Origin: Clusia tigrina
Lineage: Eukaryota > Arthropoda > Insecta > Diptera > Clusiidae
Assembly: GCA_920105625.2 (NCBI GenBank)
Contig: OV050030.1
Coordinates: 429,504,240 to 429,568,239, forward strand
Reading direction: 5' to 3'
Length of the DNA stretch: 64,000 nt
Below, one piece after another: positions 14,341 to 26,843 of this stretch. The notes under the pieces were generated by a model, which saw only the letters and a program-made list of their open reading frames with translations, was not told the DNA's origin and searched no databases. Position numbers and translations under genes: made by a program. Numbering within the stretch: position 1 is the stretch's first letter; the number at the start of each line of letters is the position of its first letter.

Positions 14341-14730
14341 CACACCCATCATCGCTTGTGAGGCGCATCTTTTTCGCGTATAATGCCAATAGGAAATGCA
14401 CTGTCAGTATACCTATCATCAATCTGCAATCGTTCCGTATCCCTTAGCCTTTAATTAGCATTCATCTGTGTAAATGAGGCAGTAAATTGTTGCATTGTAT
14501 TCATTTCGCTTAAACTCTCGCCTAGTCTCTACCTAGCAGCAATCCATATTGCTCAAACCTACACATCCACATCAATAAAAGCAAGCAAAATAAGTGCCAA
14601 GCTTCTGGGGTCATTTAGCCTCCACTTGCTAAGCTAAAATTCCTCAATTTTCATTTGTTTTAATTATCCTTATAAAAATTCTATTATTTCAATTTCAGTT
14701 TGCACAACTAAAATCGTGGGCATTTTCGCC

Positions 14731-16280
14731 ATGAATCTCATTTCCACTAACGCCGTATGGCTCCTCTTGGGCACCTCTCTGCTGCTCATGGTCGCCAGTG
14801 CCTTTGATCATACAATGCGATTGGACTATCCAGGACCCTACTGCGCGGTTGCAAACACATGCTGCAAAGACAGACACGACGGTTGCTCAATTCCCATTGC
14901 AAGTAAGTGACTCCATGTGGTGAAGTGCATTGATCTGCATTACATACCCCTCCTTTGTTAACTGCAGGCACCCTGTGCTACTGTGATGAGTTCTGTGATC
15001 GCGACCACGCTGGCGATTGCTGCCCCGACTACCGCTCCTTTTGCAAAAATGATCCCGACCCGATCATCAGCTGCCTGCATAACGGCGTCTACTTCAACAA
15101 GTTCAACACTACCAAGGACAATTGTAACGAGTGCCGTTGTCTGGAGGGCGGCGAGGTAGTGTGCGATCGGGACTTGTGCCTCACTGACGATGACATCATC
15201 CACAATGTCAACTCAATTCACTCGCTTGGCTGGTCCGCTCGCAAGTACGAGCAGTGGTGGGGTCGCAAGTACGCTGAGGGTCTTAAGTTGCGTCTGGGCA
15301 CAAAGGAGCCCACCTATCGAGTCAAGGCCATGACACGTTTGTCCAGCAAGGCGAACGTACTGCCGAGAACCTTCAATGCAATGGACAAGTGGTCCAGCTA
15401 CATTACGGAAGTGCCAGATCAAGGTTCGTACTTAAATTGCAGTACCATTCGAATGGATACTGAGATATTTGGTTTCAATTTGCAGGTTGGTGCGGCTCAT
15501 CTTGGGTGCTGTCGACCACTTCAGTGGCCTCCGATCGCTTCGCCATACAAAGTCAGGGCAAGGAAGTCGTCCAACTGGCTCCTCAACAAATTCTCTCATG
15601 CACACGCAAACAGCAGGGTTGCAATGGCGGACACTTGGATGCGGCCTGGCGCTATCTGCACAAACAGGGGTACGACAATAGGTGGTAGACACTTCAAGAA
15701 TCCTCTCTGATTCTAATTTATCTTTCAGTGTGCTCGATGAAAATTGTTATCCTTACACCGGCCGCCGCGATGTCTGCAAAATAGGTCACAGCCAGCGCTC
15801 ACTTAGCGCCCACGGCTGCAGACCGCCACCCACTGTGGAACGGGACGATTTCTACACCGTAGGACCCGCCTACTCCCTAAACAACGAAACCGACATCATG
15901 GCCGAAATATTCCACTCGGGCCCCGTGCAAGCCACTATGCGCATCAACAGGGACTTCTTCTCTTACTCGGGCGGTGTATACCGCCGCTCAGCGGCCAGCC
16001 GCGGCAGCCCTACCGGCTTCCACTCAGTGAAGCTGGTCGGCTGGGGACAGGAACACAACGGCGTCAAGTTCTGGGTATGTAGCGCTTTGTGTCAGTTTCC
16101 TAAATATGTCTAAATTATACCACCATTTCCACATAGATTGCTGCCAACTCCTGGGGCCCTTGGTGGGGTGAGCATGGCTACTTCCGCATCCTGCGTGGTT
16201 CGAACGAGAGTGGAATAGAGGAGTACGTCCTTGCCGCCTGGCCGAATGTCTACAACTACTTCAAATCTAAGTCAGTTTAA
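14731..16280 (+). CDS. Swim: Swim: TINAG-like secreted cysteine-peptidase homologue
   Basis: Five coding exons: 14731-14902, 14968-15423, 15486-15669, 15729-16074, 16137-16280. All introns are GT-AG and phases agree, giving 433 aa, about the length of Drosophila Swim. Residues 1-24 are a signal peptide. Residues 38-83 form a Cys-rich somatomedin-B-like domain, 93-129 a second Cys-rich VWC-like segment, and from about 190 there is a papain-type (C1A) domain. In that domain the catalytic Cys is Ser215 (WCGSSW, normally WCGSCW), while His369 (FHSVKLVGWG) and Asn390 (ANSWG) remain, so a non-peptidase role is expected. In Drosophila, Swim is an extracellular protein reported to bind Wingless and help it spread. 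The ATG at 14731 directly precedes the signal peptide; a GTG fifteen bases upstream is not used. A TTTCAG acceptor ending at 14698 implies a noncoding first exon. Identification is by remembered similarity. Confidence 0.93.
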
Positions 16281-17955
16281 CTTGGTCCTCGGCCAGCTGA
16301 AAAAAAGCTCCTCTTGGTAATTTCCATACTTCTAAAGTAATCACTTCAGCCGAAGCATAATTTTAGGCTCCGTAACATTTAGCTTTGTACGAGTAACTGC
16401 AATAATCGAGGAGTTGCGGCTCCCGCATTGCAGCTAATATTAATTGCACTAACTTAAATAAGAATACTTAATATCGATTCTAATGCTAAAGTTATATTGA
16501 AAATCGTTTAATCTGGCAACACTGCCATCGAGCCCCGTTTCGGGCTTAAGTAATTTAAATAATTTTAACAGTTTATTGTGATTATAATTGTAGTTTTAAC
16601 CACCTCCTAATTATTATTTTACCTACTTACTTAATTCTCGTTAATTAAACTGCCTTTTATAAATTTATAAATTGACAAATCGAAGGCGCGCGCCCGCAGC
16701 GACGCCAACTGCCAATTACTGCGAAATTTTTAAATATTTAATTCATTTTTTACACGTATTTATTTAAACAAAATCCAGTAAAAATCAAAAATCAATCAAC
16801 AAAGATCACTGCGCTTATTTTTACTTTTTAATTGTAATGTTTTTTAATCTATGATTATGGGAATTTATATAAAATATGTTAAATATAATTTACGTATATT
16901 TAAATGTTATTTATGTGAATGTCAATCTCAACCGTTCATAAATTTGTGAGGACGACCCATGTAAGTGGAGAGCTTGTATTAAGTAAGATATTTTATTGAA
17001 TAAAGAATATATTAAATAAGAACGGAATGAGGTCAAATCAGAACTGGAGTGGAAAAGAAAGTCGGGAGAAAATAATCTTAAATTCATTCCATTGAACCCA
17101 GGCCAGTCCGTCGGCTGACATGAAAGTGGATTAGGGAAACCAGAGACCAAGACAAGACTACGACAGAGGTGACAACTATTCCCACACAGTTATAACTGCT
17201 TCTGGCGTCTGATACGAAAACTACCAGTCGCTGAAACCAAGCCGGATTTGCCACAGGTTTCCTAAATGGATTTTGTAGCACACAAAAACCAATGCGATAC
17301 ACTGTTGTCTTGTATCTAGTCCAGAGTAATACGTGCAGGATATGTTAACGCCAAGAAGCATTAGAACAGCTACTGTCGTATTGTCACGGTGATAAGCTGA
17401 GTGCGAATGATGACAATCCTAATTGAATCACTTTTCAATTAAAAGGTGGTTCCACACAGCAAAAGGAGCAAGCGTCTCATGCCCTTTAATAGAACATGGC
17501 AATTCTTCGCAGTTTGTTGTTGGCACCTCACAGAACTCCAAGCTGGGCCTTTCGTCGACAGCGTTGATCTAACAACAGAGGACCAACTCCTTCGATTCAA
17601 TTTACACGGCTTCCTCTAACCTAATTTTATTGTATACAGAATATGCTGTGCAAATTGTAGGAATCACTTTTCTGCCGTAGTTAGCTTCCAATAAAAACAC
17701 TTGGGAACCAACCATACACAACTCATATGCCGAAAAATATTCTTTATAATCTAATCCAAATTTGCATAGCTTTAGGGAACTATTTTATTCGGACGAAGTG
17801 TGAAAAGACTAGGTTATTATAATAAAAATTTTGTATCTTGAAACTCACACTGGTTGGACTGTTTCGGATATATATACCAAGTACTTGTATTCAAAGATGT
17901 TGTTTACTAACTCCTTAGTTTCTTAGCAAAAGCTGAATAATACAAACTCTCTATT
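16281..17955. other. Swim 3' region and intergenic DNA
   Basis: A/T-rich sequence follows the Swim stop. An AATAAA at 16,999-17,004 on the plus strand is one possible poly(A) signal, but nearer variant signals cannot be excluded. From about 17,090 the sequence is less A/T-rich and might be a very decayed repeat; I could not assign it. Confidence 0.4.
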
Positions 17956-17956
17956 T

Positions 17957-18425
17957 AGTAGGTAGGAGTGACCGCCTAGTTTTCCAAAAGCACACTTGAG
18001 CACACATAATGGCCGATTGTGATACCACGGTGTGGCGCCGTTCAACCACTGACTAACAAGTTCTCTTACTTGGGATGGTTATAGTCAGCGCAAGGACAGC
18101 GCCGGGAAAGGCATGACTCCCCCATTATGTTGCAGGAAACCATCCTGATAGTTTGATGAACCTGATAGTTATTCCCTAATATTAAAAGATGGAAGCTCTG
18201 TCAGGCTTGTTAGAAATGGAGCACCAAAGGTCCGAATTCGTCTTCTGCTCAAGGATGGGCAGTGACGATAAGAGGTGGAAAACCGTCTCGTCCTCCTCCT
18301 CGGAAGTACAGCCTCGACAAAAATCGTTTGAGGGTAGGCCCAGTCTTTCTGCGTGCTTTTCAAGTACGCAGTGGCCGGTCAAAACCGACACAATTGTCGA
18401 CAGATCGACGACAAACCGTTGGCCT
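17957..18425 (-). mobile_element. 3' fragment of LINE family B, degenerate
   Basis: On the minus strand this matches the 3' part of the intact copy at 27,308-28,331. It shares the segment beginning SVLTGHC, then HAERLGLPSNDFCRGC and EEEDETVFHLL, followed by matching 3'UTR (the complement of CAAAAGCACACTTGAGCACACA) and a TAGGTAGG tail, which is the complement of the (CTAC)n tail there. The reading frame is broken after the zinc-knuckle region. It is 5'-truncated, ending near 18,425. Confidence 0.85.
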
Positions 18426-19723
18426 TATTACTCATATCATATAAAGACCAAGAAAAAACATTCCTCATTGCGTCATATTACAACTGGCACTAACAAGTAG
18501 TCAACAATAACGTCATGTTTCCATTGCTAACCCATAGCATAAAAAGATACTGAGTAGCTGTGCCAAATCCTTGACCAGTTAATTGCCTGCAGAACCAATG
18601 TTCTTTTATGCGAGATCTTTTGTTATTCTCCAGCATCCACGGGATCGATCTCTTCATAGATCGACTGAAGGCAAAAATAGTTCCATGAACAAACACACAG
18701 GACTCTTCACCACTAGGCAATTCATGGTTTTGGCCAACATGGCTGAAACTAACGACCCCCTGACATACTCGTAATAGAAATTTATGGTTTTGACCGAACT
18801 TACTGCGACAGTTCAACAGGCACGTTATATTCCCGGACACTCCTGTTCGCCATACGGATTCATTACTGAGCGGATAGACAGCCCACCCATACACAGATTA
18901 TCCAAAATTATCAATTTTGTATTATTATAAGGCAAGTTCCAAATTGTTGTAACCGGCTGCTGGACTCAGACGATCTTACCACAACCGCTTTGAGTCGCTA
19001 CAATTTCCTTTCCAATGCTTATTTACATTTACAAACGTTTTATTTTTCTAAAACTTTATTTCTTAATTTCATTAATTATCATCAACATCATCATAATGCT
19101 AATCGTTCTTAGATCTCATTACAATTTTAAGTCATATGTCGTTTGTAGGGTTTGGAATAGTTCCCCATTTCCTTTTTGAAAGACCTCGTTAAACAATTTA
19201 ATTTTTATGTGTGTGTTGATCTGTGTGAGTGTTGTGTCTTCGTATAATACTAAACATAAACATAATTTCAAGAATGTTCGCTTTTAAACTAAATTACAAC
19301 TAAATAATTGCAATGATAAAGAATAATTCATAAGTATATAAAATATGTATAGGGGGACTTAGGCATGGCCAGGGACTGGTGCTACAAGGCATGAGATTGG
19401 AATTCATTGATTGCAAACAATATCAGCAACGCAAATCTTTTAGAAGATATTGTTTCCGCTTTTGATCAAACAATTAATTACAGACAATCATAAAATACAG
19501 TTTATAAGGTAGAATAAATAAGCAAGCGGCGAATTGTACCCATTGAGCGGGATCAGCTTAATAAGGGAAAGAAAAAACTCTTGCGGAGAATTGAACTAAT
19601 TTGTAAAGCAACGTGAAGAAATTGGTGCGAATGTGAACAGAGCTGAGGGGAATTTTCTTTCATACAAATATAGACAGGGTTTGCGAAAACAAATAGAACA
19701 AAAGCTATGTAAAATAAGATTCA
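18426..19723 (-). other. Intergenic DNA and probable Vps35 3'UTR
   Basis: The right half is probably the Vps35 3'UTR, because AATAAA signals on the minus strand lie at 19,055-19,060 and 19,039-19,044, about 0.67 kb past the stop. The left half (18,490-18,894) has a 134-codon minus-strand open frame of unknown nature, possibly a decayed mobile element. Swim and Vps35 are transcribed towards each other across this interval. Confidence 0.45.
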
Positions 19724-22598
19724 CTAATTAATTGAAATTCCCGCGAAGGACACTTCCAGACCTCCATCGTTCGATTCCATGCGGCTCCTGATGTGCGCCA
19801 ACGTGTTCTTGTAGTGCATTTCGATTTGTGTTGTCTCCTCGCTGGGTTCCAGGTTAGGCAGCTCCTCGTTCACTTTGGCGATAAGCTGGAAAACGCAAAA
19901 ATGAATGCAGTGGTTGAAAACATTCCATCTAATTGAACTGTTGTTACTTTACCTGATTCAGCATTGCCACAGTTATGAGCGAATTTCCACGCTCAAAGTA
20001 AAACAGATAATGATTCAGTAACTCCACATACAACTGCACTTGCACACCCGTATCCAGGCACTGCGAAGCAATACGCGCACCCTTCTTCAGGCAGTCCAGC
20101 GTACGTTTCTCATCGCGCATTTCCTCACCATTTTGCCTGTTAAATAAACATTAAAGAAATCCATTCAAAATAATACTAGGATAATGTTAAAATCTGCATT
20201 TATCGATTTCATACTTTCCACTCCAGAAGAGGGCAGCGCAAGCTACCACTCCCCTGCATTGATCGGGCTTTTTCAACAATTTCGACGCCGCCAGGGCGCA
20301 ATTAGTACGCAAGGGCTCCGCATTCTCCTCGCCAAAGCAAGACATTTGCTCAAAAGTGGACATTATCAAAGTGATGGCAGCCAACTGTGCTTTCGAGTCG
20401 AAAATCTCGTCTTCGTACAGAGAAAAGGCCTGCGTCATGAACTCATAAGCCACTGTCTCGTGGTTGGAGTATCCCACTTCCCCAATGACCAAGGCACCTT
20501 GTAAATAGAGACGCAAAGCCAGTTCCGGCAGGTCTGCTTTGGCCAGAACGGCGATTGTGCTGTGGCAGTATTGCAGAATCTTCTGGCATTTCTTGTCCCA
20601 GTTATCGTCCTCTTCCGCAATCGTTTTATATTTGTACGATAACTGGTAGGCTGCGAAAATCAGCGGCGGCAGTACATGGCGGATGCGTTGTGGGCCGCCG
20701 GCGCCTAAATGTTTGCGGGCTGATTGCAGGATTCTATATTGCATATCGGGCTCGTCCGATTTCATGAGATGAATGAAACTACAACATGAGTACGGAAACT
20801 TAAGCATTTGATCGTGCCATTAGTTCGGTATTTTGGTTTGTACATACCGTGCCACAATCCCTTGTTCCTCGGCAAACTCTTCCACGTCCATGCGCTCACT
20901 GTTTTTCCCGTTGACATTGGGTGTTGCCTCTCTATTACTCTCCTCGTCCTTGATAAGTGGAGCTATCATGGCCAGCACACTGTCCGCCTCTTCAGCAGTA
21001 GGTATCAACGTTTCATATTCGAGAATATTCATGACGAGATACAGCGCCAGCGATTTGCGAGACGTGTAATCGAACTTGTCAAGCAACGGACAAAAATTCT
21101 TCAGCTGGATTATGGTCAAAGCATTGTTGTAGAAATCAATGCAAATGCGTAGCAGGCGCGAAAGTTCCTGGTTGACTGACAGCAAATGCGAAATGCTAAA
21201 AATTATCTCGGCAGACTAATTAAATTGAATCTTTTGTAATTTTCAATCAACTAACTTGGTCATATTGAGCCGCTCCAGTATTTGTGCTGTTGTACCAAGG
21301 ACTTTGTCCACATAGTCAACACGATCGGGATAAACCTTCTGAGCCAAGCTGAGCAAAGCAACCTGTAGAGATATGGTGTCCTCCAGTGGCATATCAGTGC
21401 GTGTCTATGGATTAAAGGGTCGGATTAATACAATAGGAACTAAAGCTACAAAAAACTTTACGCACCTGCACAATGTTGGCTACTTGGATGCTGAAAACTT
21501 CGAACAGTTCCACCTCGGCTGGTATAATGGACTCGATATCTGTACCACTTGTCTGATGGGTTGTTAAACAATTAGTGGGTGGAAATTATTTACTACCGTT
21601 CACTCACCTTTCCACTGCGCTGGTTATAAGCCGCCAAGCGATCGATTAAAGAAATTATAATGTTCTTTACATTGACACCTGTCTCCAGCTGAGCGCACGA
21701 CTTCAGGAAAGGGTCCAGTGTCTGCAGATGAAATTCGTCGGGGAAAACTTGAATAATGCACTCCATGAGGTACTCTTGAGCAATGGCGTCACGACAACTG
21801 ACCACTTGCTCAAGAATACCCGGCAAAATAAGGCGTTGGTACGTCTCGAGTGTGGCGGATTCCAGCTGCGAGAGCCGCACTAAATTAGTGCCCACGAGGA
21901 TCTTCAGTTCCTCGCGCTCCTTTTCACGGCGAGTCTTCTCGCTCGAGTGACCCTGATGTTGCATGCGCACCCATAACTTGTTCATTTCCGCGAAGTTGGT
22001 CAACACAAAATCGATGGCGTCGTACACGTTACCCTCATGCTCGTTATCTGCAATCATTACGTCCGGCAAAATATTACGCGTGCACTGCAGCAGGTAATTC
22101 CGCAGAAAAAGGCCACGTAGCGGATGCTGAACACCACGACACATCTCGACGAGATCTTTTAGAATGCTGCGCTTCAGTGTGACATCGTTCTTGATATACA
22201 CAATACCCACCGTGATGAGCAGGTATAGACGCGGCACAATCGTGTGTGAATATTGCACAAGTTCGTACAGGTCGGTCTCCTTTCCGCCTTTCTCGCACAA
22301 GTACAACTCCAAGTGGCAGAGTTCATCGGTGATGGCCATATCTGCGGCAAGAATATAGTTACCATTAGCCACACATCTGACAGACCTTTTGGGCACTTGC
22401 GGTATACTCACACAACTCATAGTAGCTTTTGGGAGACAGCATTGAGGTTCGTAACTCACTGAGCATCGTGCTGGCACACTTGAGCGCGTCCAGCATACGC
22501 TCCTTGTCTAGATAGTGGTTCATCTGGAAGGCCTGCTTACGAGCTGTGCCAATTGCCTCTGCTAACAGCTTCTCCTGGTCGTCTACACCATTCGGCAT
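19724..22598 (-). CDS. Vps35: Vps35: retromer cargo-recognition subunit
   Basis: Eight coding exons in transcript order: 22598-22412, 22341-21608, 21552-21466, 21404-21256, 21195-20848, 20778-20215, 20136-19953, 19885-19724. All introns are GT-AG and phases agree, giving 804 aa (human about 796). Conserved blocks run the full length. PRLYLL at about residues 99-104 is the motif known to contact Vps26. Then come [58 protein letters not shown], the helical-solenoid block [40 protein letters not shown], and [10 protein letters not shown] near the C-terminus. Vps35 is the curved scaffold that holds Vps26 and Vps29 on endosomes and returns membrane cargo to the Golgi or plasma membrane. The ATG at 22596-22598 lies three bases after a TTTTTTACAG acceptor, so the 5'UTR is in a separate upstream exon. 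No frame breaks were seen. Confidence 0.97.
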
Positions 22599-22601
22599 TG
22601 T

Positions 22602-24000
22602 CTGTAAAAAACAAATATATATGAGCCAATTCAATTGGACGAGTGCAGCGCAACCTAGCGCAGCGGTTTATTGTCGCACTTCTATTAGGCTTGATTGGAG
22701 TTTAATTGGAGGCGCAAACGTAGAGATTCACACACACTAAAAAATGCAAAATAATTGATAAGCAAATTCACTGTGGAACAAATCAAGCAATTATCAACTC
22801 AAGGAGCTGAGCAAAGTACTTATTTATAAAAAAATCTTTAATTTATAGCATGGCTTGGTAAAACATTCCACTGTTCCTGCAAGGGGTGTACACCAACGAA
22901 GCAAGCAAATGTAAGTTTATCAAATGACAATGTCTCTACAGTTAAATAAGATAAAATATTAGCAACGAAAAACCAAAATTGGAGTTATCTGGCTCGCATC
23001 AACACACCAGAAACACCGACAACACAGAAATAGATATAAGACAATGTACCAGCAAACAGAGAAGCTACTGCCCTTAAGAGAAGCATGTGAAATGGGCAGC
23101 TGCCCAAAGTTTGTGGAAGATTTGTTTTTAGTGCTAATTGCTCAGCTTGCGCTGCCACCCTCCAATGGTAATCGAGGCAAATGAGAACAAAGCAAAAAGT
23201 TAAAATAGTAGCCCTCAACCGACTTAAATCCGAATCTTTAATAGCAAGTAGCATATGGTTAGTTTAGACCAGCGCCCACGGGAAGATAATCCAATTACCG
23301 TACTATGCGGACTGCTTACTACCTGGCTGAAAGTCGCTGAGCTCCACGGATACATATCGCCCAATGGAGGTCGTGGGTAGTGACAGTGTACGTAACGTTT
23401 AAATTGATGTAAGCGGCTCGGGGGCAGGCAGGCAGGTTTTCCGGTTTTTACAGTTGTGAAAATAAATCACCTCAGATACGCTTGTCTGAGAAAAATGATG
23501 CACCTGCGTTTTTTCTAGTTCGCGTTCGCTACTCCTTCCGTTTGTCTAATATTCCACTGTTTTCACATTCCTCACTTCACATCACTGCAAGCTCATGTTC
23601 TTGGTCGGTTGGTTGGTTGGTTGGTTTCTGATTTCTGGTTTCGTTCGTTCGTTTATCGTTTATGCAACACACTCCCCTGCCCACTTTCGGACACTTACCA
23701 TAATCTGAACTGTGCACTGCGAGTGACCGTAAACTTCGTTAATGAAATTATCGTGCGTCTTAAAGCAGTTTGCGTTGTATTTAATTGTGAAAAGATGACT
23801 TTATTCCTAATTCCCTTATCGGACAAAGCTGAAATTCGAATCTTTCTTTCTTTCTACTTCTCTTGTTTTTTGCTTTTATTGCTGTCAAAATCTGATGGTG
23901 AAATTTTGTTGATGTGGTCAAAGGGAGTTGCCATATCTATGCGTTGCATCTACGCAAATTAATTAATGCATTGAAAATTATTAAAATATATTAGAAAATG
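22602..24000 (-). promoter_or_regulatory. Vps35 upstream region with first intron and probable 5'UTR exon
   Basis: The coding start needs a noncoding exon upstream. On the minus strand a plausible donor, CAG|GTAGTAAG, lies with its GT at 23,321-23,322, so the first exon may start somewhere in 23.4-23.8 kb. I see no clear TATA box. A short (GGTT)n run lies at about 23,606-23,627. The true start site cannot be fixed from sequence alone. Confidence 0.35.
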
Positions 24001-25008
24001 GCGTGATACAATCTTCATATTTTATTCTGTGCTTTTTTTTGTATATTTACACGCTACATATAGCTGCTGCATTTCTTTTCAAAATGGTGGGAAAATGGCA
24101 TGTAGATGGCGCTGGGTTAGGCAGAGAAAAAATCATATAGTCCAGGGTGCACTAAGAAGGTGGCCGAAAACTAAAACAAGTCTACAACAACAATTTCCCG
24201 AAATTGCCTGAAAAAAGCTGTCGCTTTTGACCATCTAAAATCTAATTTTAGATTTGAACAGGGAGCACTAATCGGAGCACACTGGATTTAAATTTGAATT
24301 TAGATGGAAAATTAAATAAAATCTAACAAATGTAAATTTCGAAAAATGTTATCCGTCAAAGTGTGGAAATTTTTGAACAGTGTCAAGTGAGAGTAAAATA
24401 TTGTTTGTGGTAGCGGATCAATGAAACAAATGGCCCAACTACTCCCGCTGTACGCAATTGTGTGTAGAAGGGATACCAAGTGACAGTGGGTAGGCGCCAG
24501 CGGCAGTGAGAAGCAATATACATGAGCAATGTACTTGGGCAAAGGTATGCAGTGCTTTTAAAGCAATGGATTTCTTATAAAAATATAAGTAGGTATGCAG
24601 GTAAGGCAATTGCCCGTAGGGAGAACTTAGGCCATCACTGTCCCTTTGTTTTACAGCATGAGACATCAGGTCCCATCCTTCTCAAAGGTCTAGCCATTTG
24701 GAGCTTTTAATGAAGCAGTTGATGGACCTAATCCTTTTATTTGAGATATCTCCCAAAGGGTCCAGAAAGTAGTCGCCTAGGAAAATCCGCCTCCTTGTCC
24801 TGTTAATTTTGTGACTTTTGCACATAAAGCGCACGTATCCATTTATTTTTAGTGTTTTTCTATATCTTTTATTATAAGTATTTCAAAATTTGCTTGATTG
24901 TAAATCTATAATACGCAAATAACAAAATGAGGAAACGTCAAAGCCAGAACAAGAAGAAGACTGATTCTCGCTTGCCTCTACCTAATAAGTGTGCCCTGGT
25001 GTAGTCCT
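24001..25008. other. Intergenic DNA
   Basis: No recognisable gene or repeat between the Vps35 upstream region and the foldback element. Confidence 0.5.
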
Positions 25009-26132
25009 TACACTACGTCTCCACGGGCAATTTTTGATGGCATAACATCTGTCAAATTTGATTGCAATGGTTGGCAATATTTTAATGGTGGGCATTGCGA
25101 TGTTATGCCATTGTCATTTTGAAAATGCCGTCAAGCAATCTAGTTCGCTGTACCCACGCTTGAAAAATTTTTTTATTTATACGATGAAGAGGAAAAAAGA
25201 AGGAAACCGAAATTCTGGGTGAATCCTTTATTACAAAGAATGAAATGCACAGTCTCCATTCATTTTAGCGTTTTTATTAATTTAATAGAAGCGGTAAAAC
25301 GAAAATGTCCGACGATGCTTCCACTGTGAGCGTCACGAAAAAATGAAAAAAGGCTGTCAAACAAACAAAATGACAACTGATTGCAACACAGCACGTTGGC
25401 AATTTTTGGCATAACATATTTCATAACCCTACGTCTCCACGGGCAATTTTTGATGGTATGCCATTGGCAATTTCAAGCAAATTGCCAATGGAGACTCCAA
25501 ATTGCTTCAAGTTGGCAATTTATGTTATGAAATATGTTATGCCATAAATTGCCAACGTGCTGTGTTGCAATCAGTTGTCATTTTGTTTGTTTGACAGCCA
25601 TTTTCATTTTTTCGTGACGCTCACAGTGGAAGCATCGTCGGACATTTTCGTTTTACCGCATCTATTAAATTAATAAAAACGCAAAAATGAATGGAGACTG
25701 TGCATTTGCATTCTTTGTAATAAAGGATTCACCCACAATTGCGGTTTTCTTATTTTTTCCTCTTCATCGTATAAATAAAAATTTTTTTCAAGCGTGGGCA
25801 CAGGGAACTAGATTGCTTGACGGCATTTTCAAAATGACAATGGCATAACATCGCAATGCCCACCATTAAAATATTGCCAACCATTGCAATCAAATTTGAC
25901 AGATTTTATGCCATCAAAAATTGCCCGTGGAGACGTAGGGTAACATAAATTGCCAACATGAAGCAATTTGGAGTCTCCATTGGCAATTTGCTTGAAATTG
26001 CCAATGGCATGCCATCAAAAATTGCCCGTGGAGACGTAGGGTTATAACATAAATTGCCAACTTGAAGCAATTTGCAGTCTCCATTGGCAATTTGCTTGCC
26101 ATCAAAAATTGCCCGTGGAGACATAGGGTAAA
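25009..26132. mobile_element. Foldback-type element with ~415-bp inverted arms and a triplicated ~100-bp end module
   Basis: The left arm (25013-25426) and right arm (25525-25940) are near-complete inverted repeats of about 415 bp. Matching landmarks include CTACGTCTCCACGGGCAATT at the outer ends, the GATGAAGAGGAAAAAA block, GTCCGACGATGCTTCCACTG and CAAACAAACAAAATGACAAC. The 98-bp centre (25427-25524) is a module starting CCCTACGTCTCCACGGGCAA. Two further copies of that module, inverted, follow the right arm at about 25941-26041 and 26042-26130. No transposase frame is present. It resembles a nonautonomous foldback or MITE-like DNA element. RNA crossing it could form a very long hairpin. Confidence 0.88.
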
Positions 26133-26424
26133 ATAGTATCATTCTCAATTTGAAATTGGAATTGTTTTCACATGCATTTTTTTATTCTGACGTAATTATA
26201 TTTTCCCTCCTACATTATCACAGCAATTAGTAAGATATTTGTTTGAACTACATATGTGGATTCATGGATTTTGTGCTACTTCTTTCATTTTTTTTGCAGA
26301 AGCTCCTGTACTCCCCATTAGTTGCCTAGAACTTTACAGTGACTAATAAAAACATGTATTTATATCCCTTTTGAACAATTAGTTGAATCAGTCCATATCC
26401 ATTCACGTTTGACACATAAAGACA

Positions 26425-26843
26425 GTCCAGGGCAAAATACATTTACCAGGTATTGTTAATAGAAGACCGCTTTCCAAATGTCATTTTCTCTCAGTCATAA
26501 TAAGTGTCAAAATTAATAAACAATGTTGCTTCTTTTGTAAATTTTGGCCGCTATTTTCGGGTTTTGCATTTTTTTGCGTAATAAGTAAAAACACAAATGA
26601 CCTAACTTTTTCCTTTCTCCATGTATTATTGCAAATAACGCAACGATAATGCACCATTTTTCTATTTATTATTGTTTATATATATTTTTAAGTGATTTCA
26701 CTACACAATAATTTACTATTTCCCTTTTTAAGTTTCTTTCTGTATACAACATTCGCTAAGAGAGTAGATTTGACACATATTATGACTCTTTTCCTCTCAC
26801 TCTCTCAATTAATAATACCTGGTAAATGTATTTTGGTCCAGGG
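26425..26843. mobile_element. MITE with 28-bp terminal inverted repeats and 8-bp target duplication
   Basis: The termini CAAAATACATTTACCAGGTA... at 26433-26460 and their complement at 26808-26835 match over 28 bases with one mismatch. Immediately outside both ends is the identical octamer GTCCAGGG (26425-26432 and 26836-26843). The interior is about 350 bp, A/T-rich and noncoding. An 8-bp duplication is typical of hAT and P superfamily elements. The octamer resembles the known P-element target preference somewhat, but the superfamily is inference. Confidence 0.88.

Noticed and set aside
18490..18894. A 134-codon minus-strand frame as a gene
   Set aside because: No recognisable domain, splice pattern or start context; possibly decayed repeat.
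20184..21152. Plus-strand open frames of 60-114 codons across Vps35
   Set aside because: Antisense shadows of highly conserved Vps35 coding exons.
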